This document shows, in pieces, positions 9,762-20,467 of a stretch of DNA of 64,000 nt (its first letter is position 1; each line of letters starts with the position of its first letter). The stretch lies in NCBI RefSeq assembly GCF_009760915.1, contig NZ_VIDQ01000001.1, forward strand, positions 296,596 through 360,595, in the 5' to 3' direction. Both the position numbers and the translations under genes were made by a program. A model generated the notes under the pieces. That model was given only the letters and a program-made list of their open reading frames with translations. It had not been told where the DNA came from and ran no database searches. This DNA comes from Azohydromonas aeria. Its GTDB lineage: Bacteria; Pseudomonadota; Gammaproteobacteria; Burkholderiales; Burkholderiaceae_C.

Positions 9762-9788
9762 GGCGGTCCTGAATCCATGGAGTTCCAG

Positions 9789-10433
9789 ATGCTCGACAAC
9801 GACCGGCCCGATCCGACGCAACCCGAACAGGAGGCACTGTCGGCGCTGATGGATGGCGAGCTCGACGCCGCCGCCGCCGCGCGCCTGGCCGACGCCTGCC
9901 GCGGCGATGCGCGGCTGCGCGAGAGTTGGCACCGCTACCACCTCATCGGCGACGTGATGCGCTCGCAGGACCTGGCACAGCCGCCCGGCCACGATGCGGC
10001 CTTCGTGCTGCGGCTGCGCGAGCGCCTGGCCGCGGAGCCGGTACTGCTGGCGCCGACCCCGGCGCCGGTGCCGGCGCTCGCACTGGAGCCACGGCGCCAG
10101 CGGCGCATCCCGCGCCGCGCCTGGGCGGCCTCGGCGGTGGCTGCGGGCGTCATGGCCGTGGGCGGCGTGCTGGTGGTGGCGCGGCTGCAGCCGGTGCAGC
10201 CTGGGCAGGGAGGCGGCGCCGTGATCGCCCAGGCACCGGCACCGACGCAGCGGACGCCGGTGTCCGAGGTGCGGGCGCTGCCGCCGGCGGCGGAGTCGGG
10301 CACCGTGGCCCAGGCCGACGACCGGCTGCTGCGCGACGCGCAGCTCGACCGCTACCTCGTGGCCCACAAGCAGTGGGGCAGCAGCTTCGCGATGCCGGTC
10401 GTGGCTACGCGGGTTTCGGCAGCCCAGCGCTGA
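9789..10433 (+). CDS. rseA: Anti-sigma-E factor RseA
   Basis: RseA is the inner-membrane anti-sigma factor that holds RpoE until it is proteolysed. The 214-residue sequence has the N-terminal sigma-binding domain with LSALMDGELDA and SWHRYHLIGDVMRS. It is followed by a basic stretch (RRQRRIPRRAW) and one transmembrane segment at about residues 112-132. The periplasmic tail ends with the RYLVAHKQ-like motif seen in MucA/RseA. I prefer the ATG at 9789 because GGAG at 9779-9782 sits at ideal spacing; an ATG at 9777 would add four residues. Acts with RseB, encoded 13 bases downstream. Confidence 0.9.
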   Translation: MLDNDRPDPTQPEQEALSALMDGELDAAAAARLADACRGDARLRESWHRYHLIGDVMRSQDLAQPPGHDAAFVLRLRERLAAEPVLLAPTPAPVPALALEPRRQRRIPRRAWAASAVAAGVMAVGGVLVVARLQPVQPGQGGGAVIAQAPAPTQRTPVSEVRALPPAAESGTVAQADDRLLRDAQLDRYLVAHKQWGSSFAMPVVATRVSAAQR

Positions 10434-10446
10434 GGCGAACGCAGCG

Positions 10447-11430
10447 ATGCGCAGGCGAGGGTTCGTGCAGGGGGTGTTGCCGGCGTTGGCAGTTCTTGTC
10501 GCACCACCGCTGATGGCCGCGGCGCCGTCCGACGCGGCCATCTGGCTGCAGCGGTTACGCGACGCGGCGCAGCATCGCAACTTCCAGGGCACGCTGGTGC
10601 ACAGCGCCGGCGGCATGGTCAGCAGCTCGCGCGTGGCCCACTACGGCGAAGGTGGCCACCAGTACGAGCGCATGGAGATGCTCGATGGGCAGCTGCGGCG
10701 CGTGTTCCGCCACGACGACGTGGTGCTGACGCTGTGGCCCGAGCGCAAGCTGGCCGTGATCGAGCAGCGCGAGCCCGGCGCGTCGATGCCGGTGCTCATG
10801 CGCGCGCGGCCGGACACCCAGCTGCTGGAGCGATACGAGTGGCGCCCCCAAGGCAGCGACCGCGTCGCCGGCCACGAGGCCCACGTGGTGCTGCTGCACC
10901 CCCGCGACGGCCTGCGCTTTGCCCAGCGTCTGTGGATGGACCCCCACACCGCCCTGCCGCTGCGCGTGGACCTGCTGGCCAGCGACGGCCGCGTGCTGGA
11001 GAGCGCCGCCTTCACCGAGCTGGCGCTGGACGTGCGCGCGCAGCCCGACACCGTGCTGCGCCCGATGCGCAAGCTCGACGGTTACCGCGTGCTGCGCCCG
11101 GCGCTGGTGCGCACGCGGCTGGAGGCTGAGGGCTGGAGCGCGCCGGTCGTGCCCGGCTTCGAGCAGCTCAGTTGCGTCAAGCGCGTGCTCGATGACAACG
11201 AAGACGGGCAGGGCAGCACGACGCTGCAGGCGGTGTGGGCCGACGGCCTCACGCATGTCTCGCTGTTCATCGAGCCTTACCGCGAAGGACGCCAGCACCC
11301 GGTCCAGACCGCTATCGGCGCCACCCACACGCTGATGCAGAGGCATGGCACCTGGTGGATCACGGTGGTGGGCGAGGTGCCCCTGGGCACCCTGCAGAAG
11401 TTCGCGGCCGGCCTGGCACGCCGGACCTAG
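10447..11430 (+). CDS. rseB: Sigma-E regulatory protein RseB (MucB)
   Basis: This 327-residue periplasmic protein has a signal peptide of about 25 residues. The MucB/RseB N-terminal domain follows (NFQGTLVHSAGGMVSSSRVAHYGEGG, with the lipid-sensing fold), then the C-terminal domain that contacts RseA. In the family it protects RseA from site-1 cleavage and releases it when it binds lipopolysaccharide or lipoprotein intermediates. Length and order after rseA match the family. The C-terminal GTWWITVVGEVPLGTLQKFA segment is the conserved end. Confidence 0.92.
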   Translation: MRRRGFVQGVLPALAVLVAPPLMAAAPSDAAIWLQRLRDAAQHRNFQGTLVHSAGGMVSSSRVAHYGEGGHQYERMEMLDGQLRRVFRHDDVVLTLWPERKLAVIEQREPGASMPVLMRARPDTQLLERYEWRPQGSDRVAGHEAHVVLLHPRDGLRFAQRLWMDPHTALPLRVDLLASDGRVLESAAFTELALDVRAQPDTVLRPMRKLDGYRVLRPALVRTRLEAEGWSAPVVPGFEQLSCVKRVLDDNEDGQGSTTLQAVWADGLTHVSLFIEPYREGRQHPVQTAIGATHTLMQRHGTWWITVVGEVPLGTLQKFAAGLARRT

Positions 11431-11490
11431 CCCCGGTCAGGAATCCGGACGTCCCTCCGGAAAAATCACTTCAACACGCAAGGGAAACGC

Positions 11491-12987
11491 ATGCGAATCG
11501 ATGGCGTATTGCTGGGCCGGCAGGCCCGACGAGGCACGCTGGCCGCGCTGGCGGCGTTGAGCCTGGGCGCGGCGCTGGCCGCGCCGGCGCGCGCGCAGCA
11601 GGGACCGGCCCAGGCCCCGGCACAGGCCCAGGTGCTGCCCGACTTCACCGAGCTGGTGGAGCGCGTGGGGCCGGCGGTGGTCAACATCCGCACCCTGGAG
11701 CGCGCGCGCTCGGCCAGCCGCGGCGCGCCGGAGATGGACGAGGGCCTGGAGGAGTTCTTCCGCCGCTTCGGCATTCCGCTGCCCGGGCGGCCGAACCCGC
11801 GCGGTACCCCCCCTGGCGGCGGCAACGAAGAGCCACAGCAGCGCGGCGTGGGCTCGGGCTTCATCCTCAGCGCCGACGGCTTCGTCATGACCAACGCGCA
11901 CGTGGTCGAGGGCGCCGAGGAGGTCATCGTCACGCTGCCCGACAAGCGCGAGCTCAAGGCGCGCATCGTGGGTGCCGACACCCGCACCGACGTGGCCGTG
12001 GTCAAGATCGAGGCCACCGGGCTGCCGTTCGTGCGCATCGGCGACGTGGGCCGGCTGCGCGTGGGCGAGTGGGTGGTGGCCATCGGCTCGCCCTTCGGGC
12101 TGGACAACACCGTCACCGCCGGCATCGTCAGCGCCAAGCAGCGCGACACGGGCGACTACCTGCCCTTCATCCAGACCGACGTGGCCATCAACCCGGGCAA
12201 CTCCGGCGGGCCGTTGCTGAACATGCGCGGCGAGGTCATCGGCATCAACTCGCAGATCTACAGCCGCTCCGGCGGCTTCATGGGGATTTCCTTCGCCATC
12301 CCGATCGACGAGGCCATGCGCGTGGCCGAGCAACTGCGCACCAACGGCCGCGTGGTGCGCGGGCGCATCGGGGTGCAGATCGCGCCGGTGACCAAGGAAG
12401 TGGCGGAATCCATCGGCCTGGGCAAGCCGGTGGGCGCGCTGGTGCAGAACGTGGAAGCGGGCAGCCCGGCGGAGAAGGCCGGCATCGAGCCCGGCGACAT
12501 CATCACCAAGGTCGAGGGCAGGACGGTGGAGCGCTCGGGCGAGCTGCCGCGCGTCATCGGCGGCACCAAGCCCGGCACGCGCACGACGCTGCAGGTGTTT
12601 CGCCGTGGCAACTACCGCGACCTGACAGTGACGGTGGCCGAGATCGAGCCCGACAAGCCGCGCCGCGCCGCGCAGGCCGAGAGCGCACCGCGCGCCAGCA
12701 GCCCCACGTCCATCGGGCTGTCGGTGTCGGACCTGCCCGAGGCGCAGCGCCGCGACCTCAAGGGCCGCGGCGTGCGCGTGGAGTCGGTGGAGGGTGCGGC
12801 GGCGCGTGCCGGGCTGCGCGAGGGCGACCTGATCCTGGCCCTGGACAACACCGAGATCACCAGCGCGCGCCAGTTCACCGGCCTGGTGGAGAAGGCCGAC
12901 AAGTCCAAGCCGCTGTCGGTGCTGGTGCGCCGCGGCGACCAGACCACGTTCGTGGTCATCCGCCCGGGCGGCGGCAACGCGCGCTGA
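11491..12987 (+). CDS. mucD: DegP/MucD-type periplasmic serine protease
   Basis: This 498-residue Do-family protease removes misfolded envelope proteins and is part of the sigma-E operon. A signal peptide (about 36 residues, ending ARAQQ) precedes the trypsin-like domain with His137 in TNAHVV, Asp167 in TRTDVAVV and Ser238 in GNSGGPL. Two PDZ domains follow, near residues 285-380 and 400-490. The segment between the signal peptide and His137 contains a Pro/Gly-rich loop. A terminator follows 28 bases after the stop, closing the rpoE-rseA-rseB-mucD unit. Confidence 0.94.
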   Translation: MRIDGVLLGRQARRGTLAALAALSLGAALAAPARAQQGPAQAPAQAQVLPDFTELVERVGPAVVNIRTLERARSASRGAPEMDEGLEEFFRRFGIPLPGRPNPRGTPPGGGNEEPQQRGVGSGFILSADGFVMTNAHVVEGAEEVIVTLPDKRELKARIVGADTRTDVAVVKIEATGLPFVRIGDVGRLRVGEWVVAIGSPFGLDNTVTAGIVSAKQRDTGDYLPFIQTDVAINPGNSGGPLLNMRGEVIGINSQIYSRSGGFMGISFAIPIDEAMRVAEQLRTNGRVVRGRIGVQIAPVTKEVAESIGLGKPVGALVQNVEAGSPAEKAGIEPGDIITKVEGRTVERSGELPRVIGGTKPGTRTTLQVFRRGNYRDLTVTVAEIEPDKPRRAAQAESAPRASSPTSIGLSVSDLPEAQRRDLKGRGVRVESVEGAAARAGLREGDLILALDNTEITSARQFTGLVEKADKSKPLSVLVRRGDQTTFVVIRPGGGNAR

Positions 12988-13015
12988 GCCAGGCCGCGGC
13001 AGCCGGCAGCCAAGA

Positions 13016-13046
13016 CCCGGCGTCCCACTCGGGCGCCGGGTTTTTT
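13016..13046 (+). terminator. Intrinsic terminator of the sigma-E operon
   Basis: CCCGGCG at 13016-13022 pairs with CGCCGGG at 13034-13040 and is followed directly by six T residues. It lies 28 bases after mucD and points to an independent transcription unit for what follows. Confidence 0.8.
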
Positions 13047-13247
13047 CACGATGCGGCATTGACTGCCTGCCGGGTTGGAATGTCCGGCATTTGCGGCTTG
13101 TGGATTGCGCGGCGTGCGGCAAAGGGCATTGCCCGAGACCGTAGCAGGCGGCTACGATGTGGATAAACTGTTGAAAAGTGACGCTGGCCGAGACCGGAAG
13201 ACCCGCCGCGGTGACTGTTTGAGGCTGGCCGGCGGGGGTCTTTTGGC

Positions 13248-13323
13248 TACAATGAAGGCCCAACAAGCAGTTGCCATACGTTTTGTTGGAAGGCGCGTCA
13301 CCGTTTCGACGTGCCTTTTTTTT
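13248..13323 (+). ncRNA. Candidate small RNA between mucD and lepA (promoter, two stem-loops, U-tract)
   Basis: A TTGGCTACAAT segment gives an extended -10-like box (TACAAT at 13248-13253). Starting about seven bases later, the sequence forms two back-to-back hairpins. CCAACAA at 13260-13266 pairs with TTGTTGG at 13283-13289. AAGGCGCGTC at 13290-13299 pairs with GACGTGCCTT at 13308-13317 with one G-T pair. Six more T residues follow. The predicted transcript is only about 62-65 nucleotides. There is no convincing -35 (TTGAGG at 13219-13224 is too far). It could alternatively be an attenuator in the lepA leader, but the complete terminator 118 bases before lepA favours a discrete RNA. Confidence 0.55.
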
Positions 13324-13440
13324 GACCCCGACAGGCCGCCGGCGCGGCGTGTCGCCGGGCCGATCCGCAGGGTCCCGTGCAGGCAGCGCGGCCTGCGCCC
13401 GACGCCGCCCGCGGCCTCGGCCCCTCGCATTGCCGTTCGC

Positions 13441-15249
13441 ATGGACCACATCCGCAACTTCTCCATCATTGCCCACATTGACCACGGCAAGAGCACGCTG
13501 GCCGACCGCCTGATCCAGCGCTGCGGCGGCCTGAGCGACCGCGAGATGGAGGCCCAGGTGCTCGACTCGATGGACATCGAGCGCGAGCGCGGCATCACGA
13601 TCAAGGCGCAGACCGCGGCGCTGCAGTACAAGGCGCGCGACGGCAAGACCTACAACCTCAACCTCATCGACACGCCGGGGCACGTGGACTTCAGCTACGA
13701 AGTCAGCCGGTCGCTGTCGGCCTGCGAGGGTGCGCTACTGGTGGTGGACGCGTCCCAGGGCGTGGAAGCGCAGACGGTGGCCAACTGCTACACGGCGCTG
13801 GACCTGGGCGTCGAGGTGGTGCCGGTGCTCAACAAGATGGACCTGCCGCAGTCCGACCCGGAGCGCGCCAAGGAGGAGATCGAGGACGTCATCGGCATCG
13901 ACGCCGCCGACGCGATTCCCTGCTCGGCCAAGACCGGCATGGGCATCGACGACATCCTCGAAGCCGTGGTCACGCGCATGCCGGCTCCGAAGGGCAACGC
14001 CGACGGCCCGCCGCGGGCCATGATCATCGACGCCTGGTTCGACAACTACGTGGGCGTGGTGATGCTGGTGCGCGTGGTCGATGGCCAGATCGGCAAGGGC
14101 GAGCGCATCCGCATGATGGCCACCAACGCCGTCTACGGCATCGAGCACCTGGGCGTGTTCACGCCCAAGAGCGAGAACCGCGACGTGCTGCGCGCCGGCG
14201 AGGTGGGCTTCGTGATCTGCGGCATCAAGGAGCTGGCTGCGGCCAAGGTGGGCGACACCGTCACGCTGGAGAAGAAGCTGCCCAACAACGCCGGCCCCGC
14301 CACCGAGGCGCTGCCGGGCTTCAAGGAGATCCAGCCACAGGTGTTCGCGGGCCTGTACCCGAGCGAGGCCAGCGAGTACGACCAGCTGCGCGACGCGCTG
14401 GAGAAGCTCAAGCTCAACGACAGCTCGCTGCGCTACGAGCCCGAGGTGTCGCAGGCGCTGGGCTTCGGCTTCCGCTGCGGCTTCCTGGGCCTGCTGCACA
14501 TGGAGATCGTGCAGGAGCGGCTGGAGCGCGAATTCGACCAGGACCTGGTCACGACCGCGCCCAGCGTGGTGTACGAGGTGGAGCTCGGCGACGGCGAGGT
14601 CATCGAGGTCGAGAACCCGAGCAAGATGCCCGACGTGGGCCGCATCCGCGAGATCCGCGAGCCCATCGTCACGGTGCACCTGTACATGCCGCAGGACTAC
14701 GTCGGCCCGGTGATGACGCTGGCCAACCAGAAGCGCGGCGTGCAGCTCAACATGGCCTACCACGGCCGCCAGGTGATGCTCACCTATGAGCTGCCGCTGG
14801 CCGAGATCGTGCTGGACTTCTTCGACAAGCTCAAATCCGTCTCGCGCGGCTACGCCAGCATGGATTACGAGTTCAAGGAGTACCGCGCAGCCGACGTGGT
14901 GAAGGTGGACATCCTGATCAACGGCGAGCGGGTGGATCCGCTGGCGATGATCGTGCACCGCTCGCAGAGCCAGTACCGCGGCCGCGCCGTGGCGGCCAAG
15001 ATGCGCGAGCAGATCCCGCGCCAGATGTACGACGTGGCGATCCAGGCGGCCATCGGCGCCAACATCATCGCGCGCGAGAACATCAAGGCGCTGCGCAAGA
15101 ACGTGCTGGCAAAATGCTACGGCGGTGACATCACCCGCAAGCGCAAGCTGCTCGAAAAGCAGAAGGCCGGCAAGAAACGCATGAAGCAGATCGGCACCGT
15201 CGAGGTGCCGCAGGAAGCGTTCCTGGCCATTCTCCAGGTGGACGACTGA
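13441..15249 (+). CDS. lepA: Elongation factor 4 (LepA) ribosomal back-translocase GTPase
   Basis: LepA is a translational GTPase that acts on stalled or mis-translocated ribosomes. The 602-residue protein has the G1 motif HIDHGKST near residue 14, DTPGHVDF and NKMDLP, and then the EF-G-like domains II, III and V. The LepA-specific C-terminal domain has the [24 protein letters not shown] motif. The ATG at 13441 gives the family N-terminus [17 protein letters not shown]; an earlier in-frame start at 13075 would run over the candidate sRNA and is rejected. lepB follows after eight bases. Confidence 0.98.
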   Translation: MDHIRNFSIIAHIDHGKSTLADRLIQRCGGLSDREMEAQVLDSMDIERERGITIKAQTAALQYKARDGKTYNLNLIDTPGHVDFSYEVSRSLSACEGALLVVDASQGVEAQTVANCYTALDLGVEVVPVLNKMDLPQSDPERAKEEIEDVIGIDAADAIPCSAKTGMGIDDILEAVVTRMPAPKGNADGPPRAMIIDAWFDNYVGVVMLVRVVDGQIGKGERIRMMATNAVYGIEHLGVFTPKSENRDVLRAGEVGFVICGIKELAAAKVGDTVTLEKKLPNNAGPATEALPGFKEIQPQVFAGLYPSEASEYDQLRDALEKLKLNDSSLRYEPEVSQALGFGFRCGFLGLLHMEIVQERLEREFDQDLVTTAPSVVYEVELGDGEVIEVENPSKMPDVGRIREIREPIVTVHLYMPQDYVGPVMTLANQKRGVQLNMAYHGRQVMLTYELPLAEIVLDFFDKLKSVSRGYASMDYEFKEYRAADVVKVDILINGERVDPLAMIVHRSQSQYRGRAVAAKMREQIPRQMYDVAIQAAIGANIIARENIKALRKNVLAKCYGGDITRKRKLLEKQKAGKKRMKQIGTVEVPQEAFLAILQVDD

Positions 15250-15257
15250 CACAACGA

Positions 15258-16223
15258 ATGAGTTCCCTCACCGCGCTCTTGTACGGGGCCCTGATCGTCT
15301 ATCTCGGCGGCTGGTTCCTGGGCTACTGGATGGGCAACTTCGCCCTGCTGCTGTTCATCCTCACGCTGGTGACGATGGTGTACTGGCTGGCCGAGCGGCT
15401 GCGCTTCCGCCCCGCGCGCGAGGCCGCCGCGGCGCAGCTGGAGGTGCAGGCCGCCTCGCGCCGCGCGGAGCTGGCGAAGATGGGCATCGAGAAGGTGGAC
15501 GGCGACGTCACCGAGGCGCGGCGCAAGGTGCTGGCGCAACCTTGGTGGCTGGACTGGACGGCGGGCCTCTTTCCCGTGATCGTGGCCGTGTTCCTGCTGC
15601 GCAGCTTCCTGTTCGAGCCCTTCAAGATCCCCTCGGGCTCGATGATCCCGACGCTGATGGTGGGCGACCTGATCCTGGTGAACAAGTTCCACTACGGCAT
15701 CCGGCTGCCCGTGATCAACAAGAAGATCGTGGACAACCGCGAGCCCGTGCGCGGTGACGTGATCGTGTTCCGCTATCCCGTCGATCCGCGCGTGGACTAC
15801 ATCAAGCGCGTGGTGGGCCTGCCCGGCGACGAGGTCAGCTACCTCAACAAGCGGCTCACCATCAATGGCCAGCCGGTGCCGATGCAGCAGCTGCCCGACT
15901 TCTACGACGAGGACAGCCTGCGCTACGCGCAGCAGTACAGCGAGAAGCTGGGCGAGGTGGAGCACCGCATCCTCATCGACCGCGACCGCCCCGCCTTCAT
16001 CCCCGGCAACCACGCCTTCCCCAACAGCTCGGCCTGCCGCTACAGCGCCGAGGGCGTGAGCTGCAAGGTACCCGCGGGCCATTACTTCGTGATGGGCGAC
16101 AACCGCGACAACTCGCAGGACTCGCGCTACTGGGGCTTCGTGCCCGACGAGAACATCGTTGGCCGGGCCTTCTTCGTGTGGATGAACTTCGGCAACCTCG
16201 GCCGCATCGGCGCCTTCCATTGA
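15258..16223 (+). CDS. lepB: Signal peptidase I
   Basis: LepB removes signal peptides from exported proteins at the outer face of the inner membrane. The 321-residue protein has two N-terminal transmembrane helices (about 5-45), a charged cytoplasmic linker and a third helix just before the catalytic domain. The Ser-Lys dyad is Ser128 in PSGSMIPTL and Lys183 in YIKRVVGLPGD. The GDNRDNSQDSRYWGFVP block near the C-terminus is intact. Its position directly after lepA is the classical arrangement. Confidence 0.97.
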   Translation: MSSLTALLYGALIVYLGGWFLGYWMGNFALLLFILTLVTMVYWLAERLRFRPAREAAAAQLEVQAASRRAELAKMGIEKVDGDVTEARRKVLAQPWWLDWTAGLFPVIVAVFLLRSFLFEPFKIPSGSMIPTLMVGDLILVNKFHYGIRLPVINKKIVDNREPVRGDVIVFRYPVDPRVDYIKRVVGLPGDEVSYLNKRLTINGQPVPMQQLPDFYDEDSLRYAQQYSEKLGEVEHRILIDRDRPAFIPGNHAFPNSSACRYSAEGVSCKVPAGHYFVMGDNRDNSQDSRYWGFVPDENIVGRAFFVWMNFGNLGRIGAFH

Positions 16224-16225
16224 GG

Positions 16226-16594
16226 ATGGGCCCGCAGCCGCCGCTGCACACGCGCCGGCAGCGCGGGCTGTCCGCGCCGAGCCTGCTGCTGTGGGCGCTG
16301 CTGGTGGCCGCGGCGGCGCTCGCGGCCGTGCGGGTGCTGCCCTCCGTCAACGAGTACTACGCCGTGCGCCGTGCCGTCGAGCGGCTGGCGGCCACCAACG
16401 GCAGCCCGGCCGAGATCCGTGCCGCGTACGATCGGCTGCGCGGCAGCGAGCCCCCGCTGGCGGTGCTGCGCGGCGATGACCTGGCCATCGAGCGCGAGGG
16501 CGACCAGGTCGTCATCCGCTTCGCCTACGCCAAGGAGATCGAGCTCATGGCCCCGGTGTACCTGCTCATCAAGTACCACGGCCGCTCCCGTTGA
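16226..16594 (+). CDS. DUF4845 family small membrane protein
   Basis: This 122-residue protein has one transmembrane helix at about residues 17-38, followed by a periplasmic domain with VNEYYAVRRAVERLA and FAYAKEIELMAPVYLLIKYHGRS. That composition and the position between lepB and rnc match the DUF4845 family of betaproteobacteria and gammaproteobacteria, whose function is unknown. The ATG at 16226 lies two bases after the lepB stop; GAGG at 16222-16225 immediately precedes it, which is close spacing. Translational coupling to lepB is likely. Confidence 0.8.
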   Translation: MGPQPPLHTRRQRGLSAPSLLLWALLVAAAALAAVRVLPSVNEYYAVRRAVERLAATNGSPAEIRAAYDRLRGSEPPLAVLRGDDLAIEREGDQVVIRFAYAKEIELMAPVYLLIKYHGRSR

Positions 16595-16623
16595 AGGCGC
16601 GCCACTTGCCCGCACATCCTGAC

Positions 16624-17328
16624 ATGGACCATCGAATCGAAGCGCTGCAGCAGCGCCTGGGCTACCGCTTCGCGCAGCCGCGGCTGCTGCAGCGCGCGCT
16701 CACGCACCGCAGCTTCGGCGCCGATCACAACGAGCGCCTCGAGTTCCTGGGCGACGCCGTCCTGAGCGTCACCATCTCCGCCATGCTCTACGAGCGCTTC
16801 AGCGGCTCCGACGAAGGCGACCTGACCCGCGTGCGCGCCCATCTCGTGCGCGAGGACAGCCTGCACCGCGTCGCGCTGCAGCTGGGGCTGCCCGAAGTGC
16901 TGCGCCTGTCCGAGGGCGAAGCCCGCGGCGGCGGCGCGCAGCGCCCCTCCATCCTGGCCGACGCGCTGGAGGCGATCCTGGGCGCGGCCTTCCTCGACGG
17001 CGGCTTCGAGCCGGCGCAAGCGCTGGTGCGCCGCCTCTTCGGCGAGGTCATCGCCTCCACCGAGATGGACGGCTGGAGCAAGGACCCCAAGACCGAGCTG
17101 CAGGAATGGCTGCAGGCGCGCCGCCTGGCGGTGCCGGTGTACCGCATCGTCGCCACGCGCGGGCAGGCCCATGCCCAGACCTTCGAAGTCGAATGCGCCC
17201 AGCCCGCGCTGGGCCTGGCCGCCCCGGGCGAGGGCCGCTCCCGCCGCACCGCCGAGCAGGACGCCGCGCGGCGGCTGCTCGACATCCTCAAGTCCAGCGA
17301 CCGCCCCGGCGGGCCGCTGCGCTCCTGA
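16624..17328 (+). CDS. rnc: Ribonuclease III
   Basis: RNase III cleaves double-stranded RNA and matures rRNA and mRNA. The 234-residue protein has the signature [12 protein letters not shown] (about residues 39-50), the second acidic cluster [17 protein letters not shown], and a C-terminal dsRNA-binding domain starting [12 protein letters not shown]. The ATG at 16624 gives the normal length; a TTG at 16591 would add 11 residues. It is followed five bases later by era, the standard rnc-era pair. Confidence 0.96.
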   Translation: MDHRIEALQQRLGYRFAQPRLLQRALTHRSFGADHNERLEFLGDAVLSVTISAMLYERFSGSDEGDLTRVRAHLVREDSLHRVALQLGLPEVLRLSEGEARGGGAQRPSILADALEAILGAAFLDGGFEPAQALVRRLFGEVIASTEMDGWSKDPKTELQEWLQARRLAVPVYRIVATRGQAHAQTFEVECAQPALGLAAPGEGRSRRTAEQDAARRLLDILKSSDRPGGPLRS

Positions 17329-17333
17329 ACCGA

Positions 17334-18467
17334 ATGACCGTGAATCCCGACCAAGACCCTTCCGCGCCGGCCGCCCAGCCTCCCGAGGCCGCCGCTGCCG
17401 CAGGCGCCGACACGCCTCCTGACTTCGCTTCCGACCCCGACGCTTCCGGCGCGGTGGAGGAGGGCGCCGACACCGGCGCCGAGGACGACGCGGCGGACGC
17501 CCCGGAGGGTGACGAGCAGGACGGCGACGCGCGCCAGGCTGTGGACCTGGACGCCGTCTTCGGCGGCAAGTCGGCAGCGGCCGCCGCCGGCCAGCGCTGC
17601 GGCCTGGTGGCCATCGTCGGCCGGCCCAACGTGGGCAAGAGCACGCTGCTCAACGCGCTGGTGGGCCAGAAGGTGAGCATCACCTCGCGCAAGGCGCAGA
17701 CCACGCGCCACCGCATCACCGGCATCCGCACCGAGGGCGACGCGCAGTTCGTGTTCGTGGACACGCCGGGCTTCCAGACCAAGCACTCCACGGCGCTGAA
17801 CCGCAACCTCAACCGCACCGTGCAGGGCGTGCTCTCCGACGTGGACGTGGTGCTGTTCCTGGTCGAGGCCGGCCGCTTCGGGCTGGACGACGCCAAGGTG
17901 CTGGCGCTGCTGCCCGCCGACAAGCCGGTGCTGCTCATCGCCAACAAGCTCGACGCCGTGCAGCGCCGCAACGACATGCTGCCGTGGCTGAAATCCATGC
18001 AGGAGCGCCGCGACTTCGCCGAGTTCGTGCCGATGACCGCCCGCAAGGAGGCCGACGTGACGCGGCTGCTGGGCATCGTGCGCCCGTACCTGCCCGAGCA
18101 GGGCTGGTTCTACGAGGAGGACGCGCTCACCGACCGCAGCGACCGCTTCCTGGCCAGCGAGCTGATCCGGGAAAAGCTGTTCCGCCTCACCGGCGACGAG
18201 CTGCCCTACAGCTGCACCGTCGTGATCGACAAGTTCCAGGAAGAGGGCAAGCTGCGCCGCATCGCCGCGACCATCGTCGTCGAGCGCGAGGCGCACAAGG
18301 GCATGGTCATCGGCGACAAGGGCGAGGTGCTCAAGCGCATCGGCAGCGAGGCGCGCCAGGAGCTGGAGCGGCTCATGGACGCCCGGGTGTTCCTCGAGCT
18401 CTGGGTCAAGGTGCGCTCGGGCTGGGCCGACAGCGAGGAGCACCTGCGCTCCTACGGCTACGAGTAA
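17334..18467 (+). CDS. era: GTPase Era with an acidic N-terminal extension
   Basis: Era binds the 3' end of 16S rRNA and supports 30S assembly. The core has G1 GRPNVGKST at about residue 96, the [10 protein letters not shown] switch, DTPGF, NKLD and a C-terminal KH domain ([17 protein letters not shown]). The total is 377 residues against about 300 usual. The extra is an N-terminal segment of about 85 residues, mostly Ala, Pro, Asp and Glu, predicted disordered. The ATG at 17334 is the first after rnc; no later Met or Val codon offers a clear ribosome site near the usual start, so I keep the long form, while a shorter protein remains possible. Confidence 0.92.
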   Translation: MTVNPDQDPSAPAAQPPEAAAAAGADTPPDFASDPDASGAVEEGADTGAEDDAADAPEGDEQDGDARQAVDLDAVFGGKSAAAAAGQRCGLVAIVGRPNVGKSTLLNALVGQKVSITSRKAQTTRHRITGIRTEGDAQFVFVDTPGFQTKHSTALNRNLNRTVQGVLSDVDVVLFLVEAGRFGLDDAKVLALLPADKPVLLIANKLDAVQRRNDMLPWLKSMQERRDFAEFVPMTARKEADVTRLLGIVRPYLPEQGWFYEEDALTDRSDRFLASELIREKLFRLTGDELPYSCTVVIDKFQEEGKLRRIAATIVVEREAHKGMVIGDKGEVLKRIGSEARQELERLMDARVFLELWVKVRSGWADSEEHLRSYGYE

Positions 18468-18474
18468 GGCCGGC

Positions 18475-19248
18475 GTGAAGGCCAAGGCTCCGCCCCAGCC
18501 GGCCTACGTGCTGCACCGCTGGGACTGGAGCGAGTCCAGCCTGGTGCTGGACCTGTTCACCCGCGGCCAGGGCCGCATCGCCGTGGTGGCCAAGGGCGCC
18601 AAGCGCCCGTACTCGCAGCTGCGCCCGGTGCTGCTGCCGTTCCAGCGCCTGAACGTGCACCTGGGCCGCAGCGCCGAGGCCGAGGTGCAGCTGCTGCGCG
18701 GCGCCGACTGGGCCGGCGGTGCGCCCATGCTCGCCGGCGAGGCGCTGTTCTCCGGCTTCTACCTCAACGAGCTGCTGATGAAGCTGCTCGCCCGGCACGA
18801 CCCGCACCCCGCGCTCTTCGACGCCTACGCCGCCACGCTGCCCGCGCTGGGCGGCGGCAACGAGCTGCACGCGCAGGCGGCGCTGCGCGCCTTCGAGCTG
18901 CTGCTGCTGCGCGACACCGGCCTGCTGCCCGACCTGGCGCAGGTGACGCTGCGGCTGGAAGCCACCGAGCCGCGCGTCCGCTACGCGCTGCGCGCCGAAT
19001 CGGGCCTCGTGGACGCCGGCGGCGCCGAGGCCGCGCTCAGCGGCCAGGCCTGGACGGCGCTGCAGGCCGCCCTCGACGCCGGCGACCTGGGCGCGCTGCA
19101 GGCCGGCTGCCTCGCGGCGCTGCAGCCGCTGCGCAGCCAGCTGCGCGCACTGCTTCACTATCATCTCGGCTCCCCGCTGCTGCGCACCCGCGAGGTGATG
19201 CGCGACCTGCAGCGGCTCATCGGCGTCCCCGCCGCTCCAGCAGCCTGA
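18475..19248 (+). CDS. recO: DNA repair protein RecO
   Basis: RecO helps RecA load on single-stranded DNA in the RecFOR pathway. The 257-residue protein has an N-terminal OB-fold with [36 protein letters not shown], the typical RecO opening. A helical domain follows with [23 protein letters not shown]. The zinc cysteines of some RecO proteins are absent, as in many proteobacteria. The start is a GTG at 18475, eight bases after era; no better ATG exists nearby. Confidence 0.92.
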   Translation: MKAKAPPQPAYVLHRWDWSESSLVLDLFTRGQGRIAVVAKGAKRPYSQLRPVLLPFQRLNVHLGRSAEAEVQLLRGADWAGGAPMLAGEALFSGFYLNELLMKLLARHDPHPALFDAYAATLPALGGGNELHAQAALRAFELLLLRDTGLLPDLAQVTLRLEATEPRVRYALRAESGLVDAGGAEAALSGQAWTALQAALDAGDLGALQAGCLAALQPLRSQLRALLHYHLGSPLLRTREVMRDLQRLIGVPAAPAA

Positions 19249-19268
19249 AATCCCCCTTCCTTCGAGCG

Positions 19269-20056
<788 letters not shown>

Positions 20057-20060
<4 letters not shown>

Positions 20061-20467
20061 TCGTCGGCATCGGCACCGACGTCTGCGACGTGCGGCGCAT
20101 CGCCGCCACGCTCGGCCGCAAGAGCGACCGCTTCCCGCTGCGCGTGCTCGGCCCGAGCGAGCAGCAGGTGTTCGCCGCGCGGCGCGCCCGCTCCGAGGCG
20201 CGCGGCATCGCCTACCTCGCCACCCGCTTCTCGGCCAAGGAGGCCTTCTCCAAAGCCATCGGCCTGGGCATGCACATGCCCATGCGCTGGCGCGACTGCG
20301 AGATCCTCAACCACGCCAGCGGCCAGCCCTACCTGCAACTGCACGGCGCGCTGCGCGACTGGTTCGAGGCGCAGGGCTGGCAAGGCCATGTGACGCTGAG
20401 CGACGAGACCGACTACGCCGTCAGCTTCGTCGTCGTCGAAAAGAAACTCACCCAGGACACCGAATGA
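20057..20467 (+). CDS. acpS: Holo-ACP synthase
   Basis: AcpS transfers phosphopantetheine from CoA to the serine of ACP, here AcpP at 7126-7371. The 136-residue protein begins [15 protein letters not shown], with the metal-binding Asp, and has [13 protein letters not shown] with the second metal ligand Glu. Both ends overlap neighbours by ATGA, so pdxJ-acpS-nagZ is a tightly coupled unit. Confidence 0.96.
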
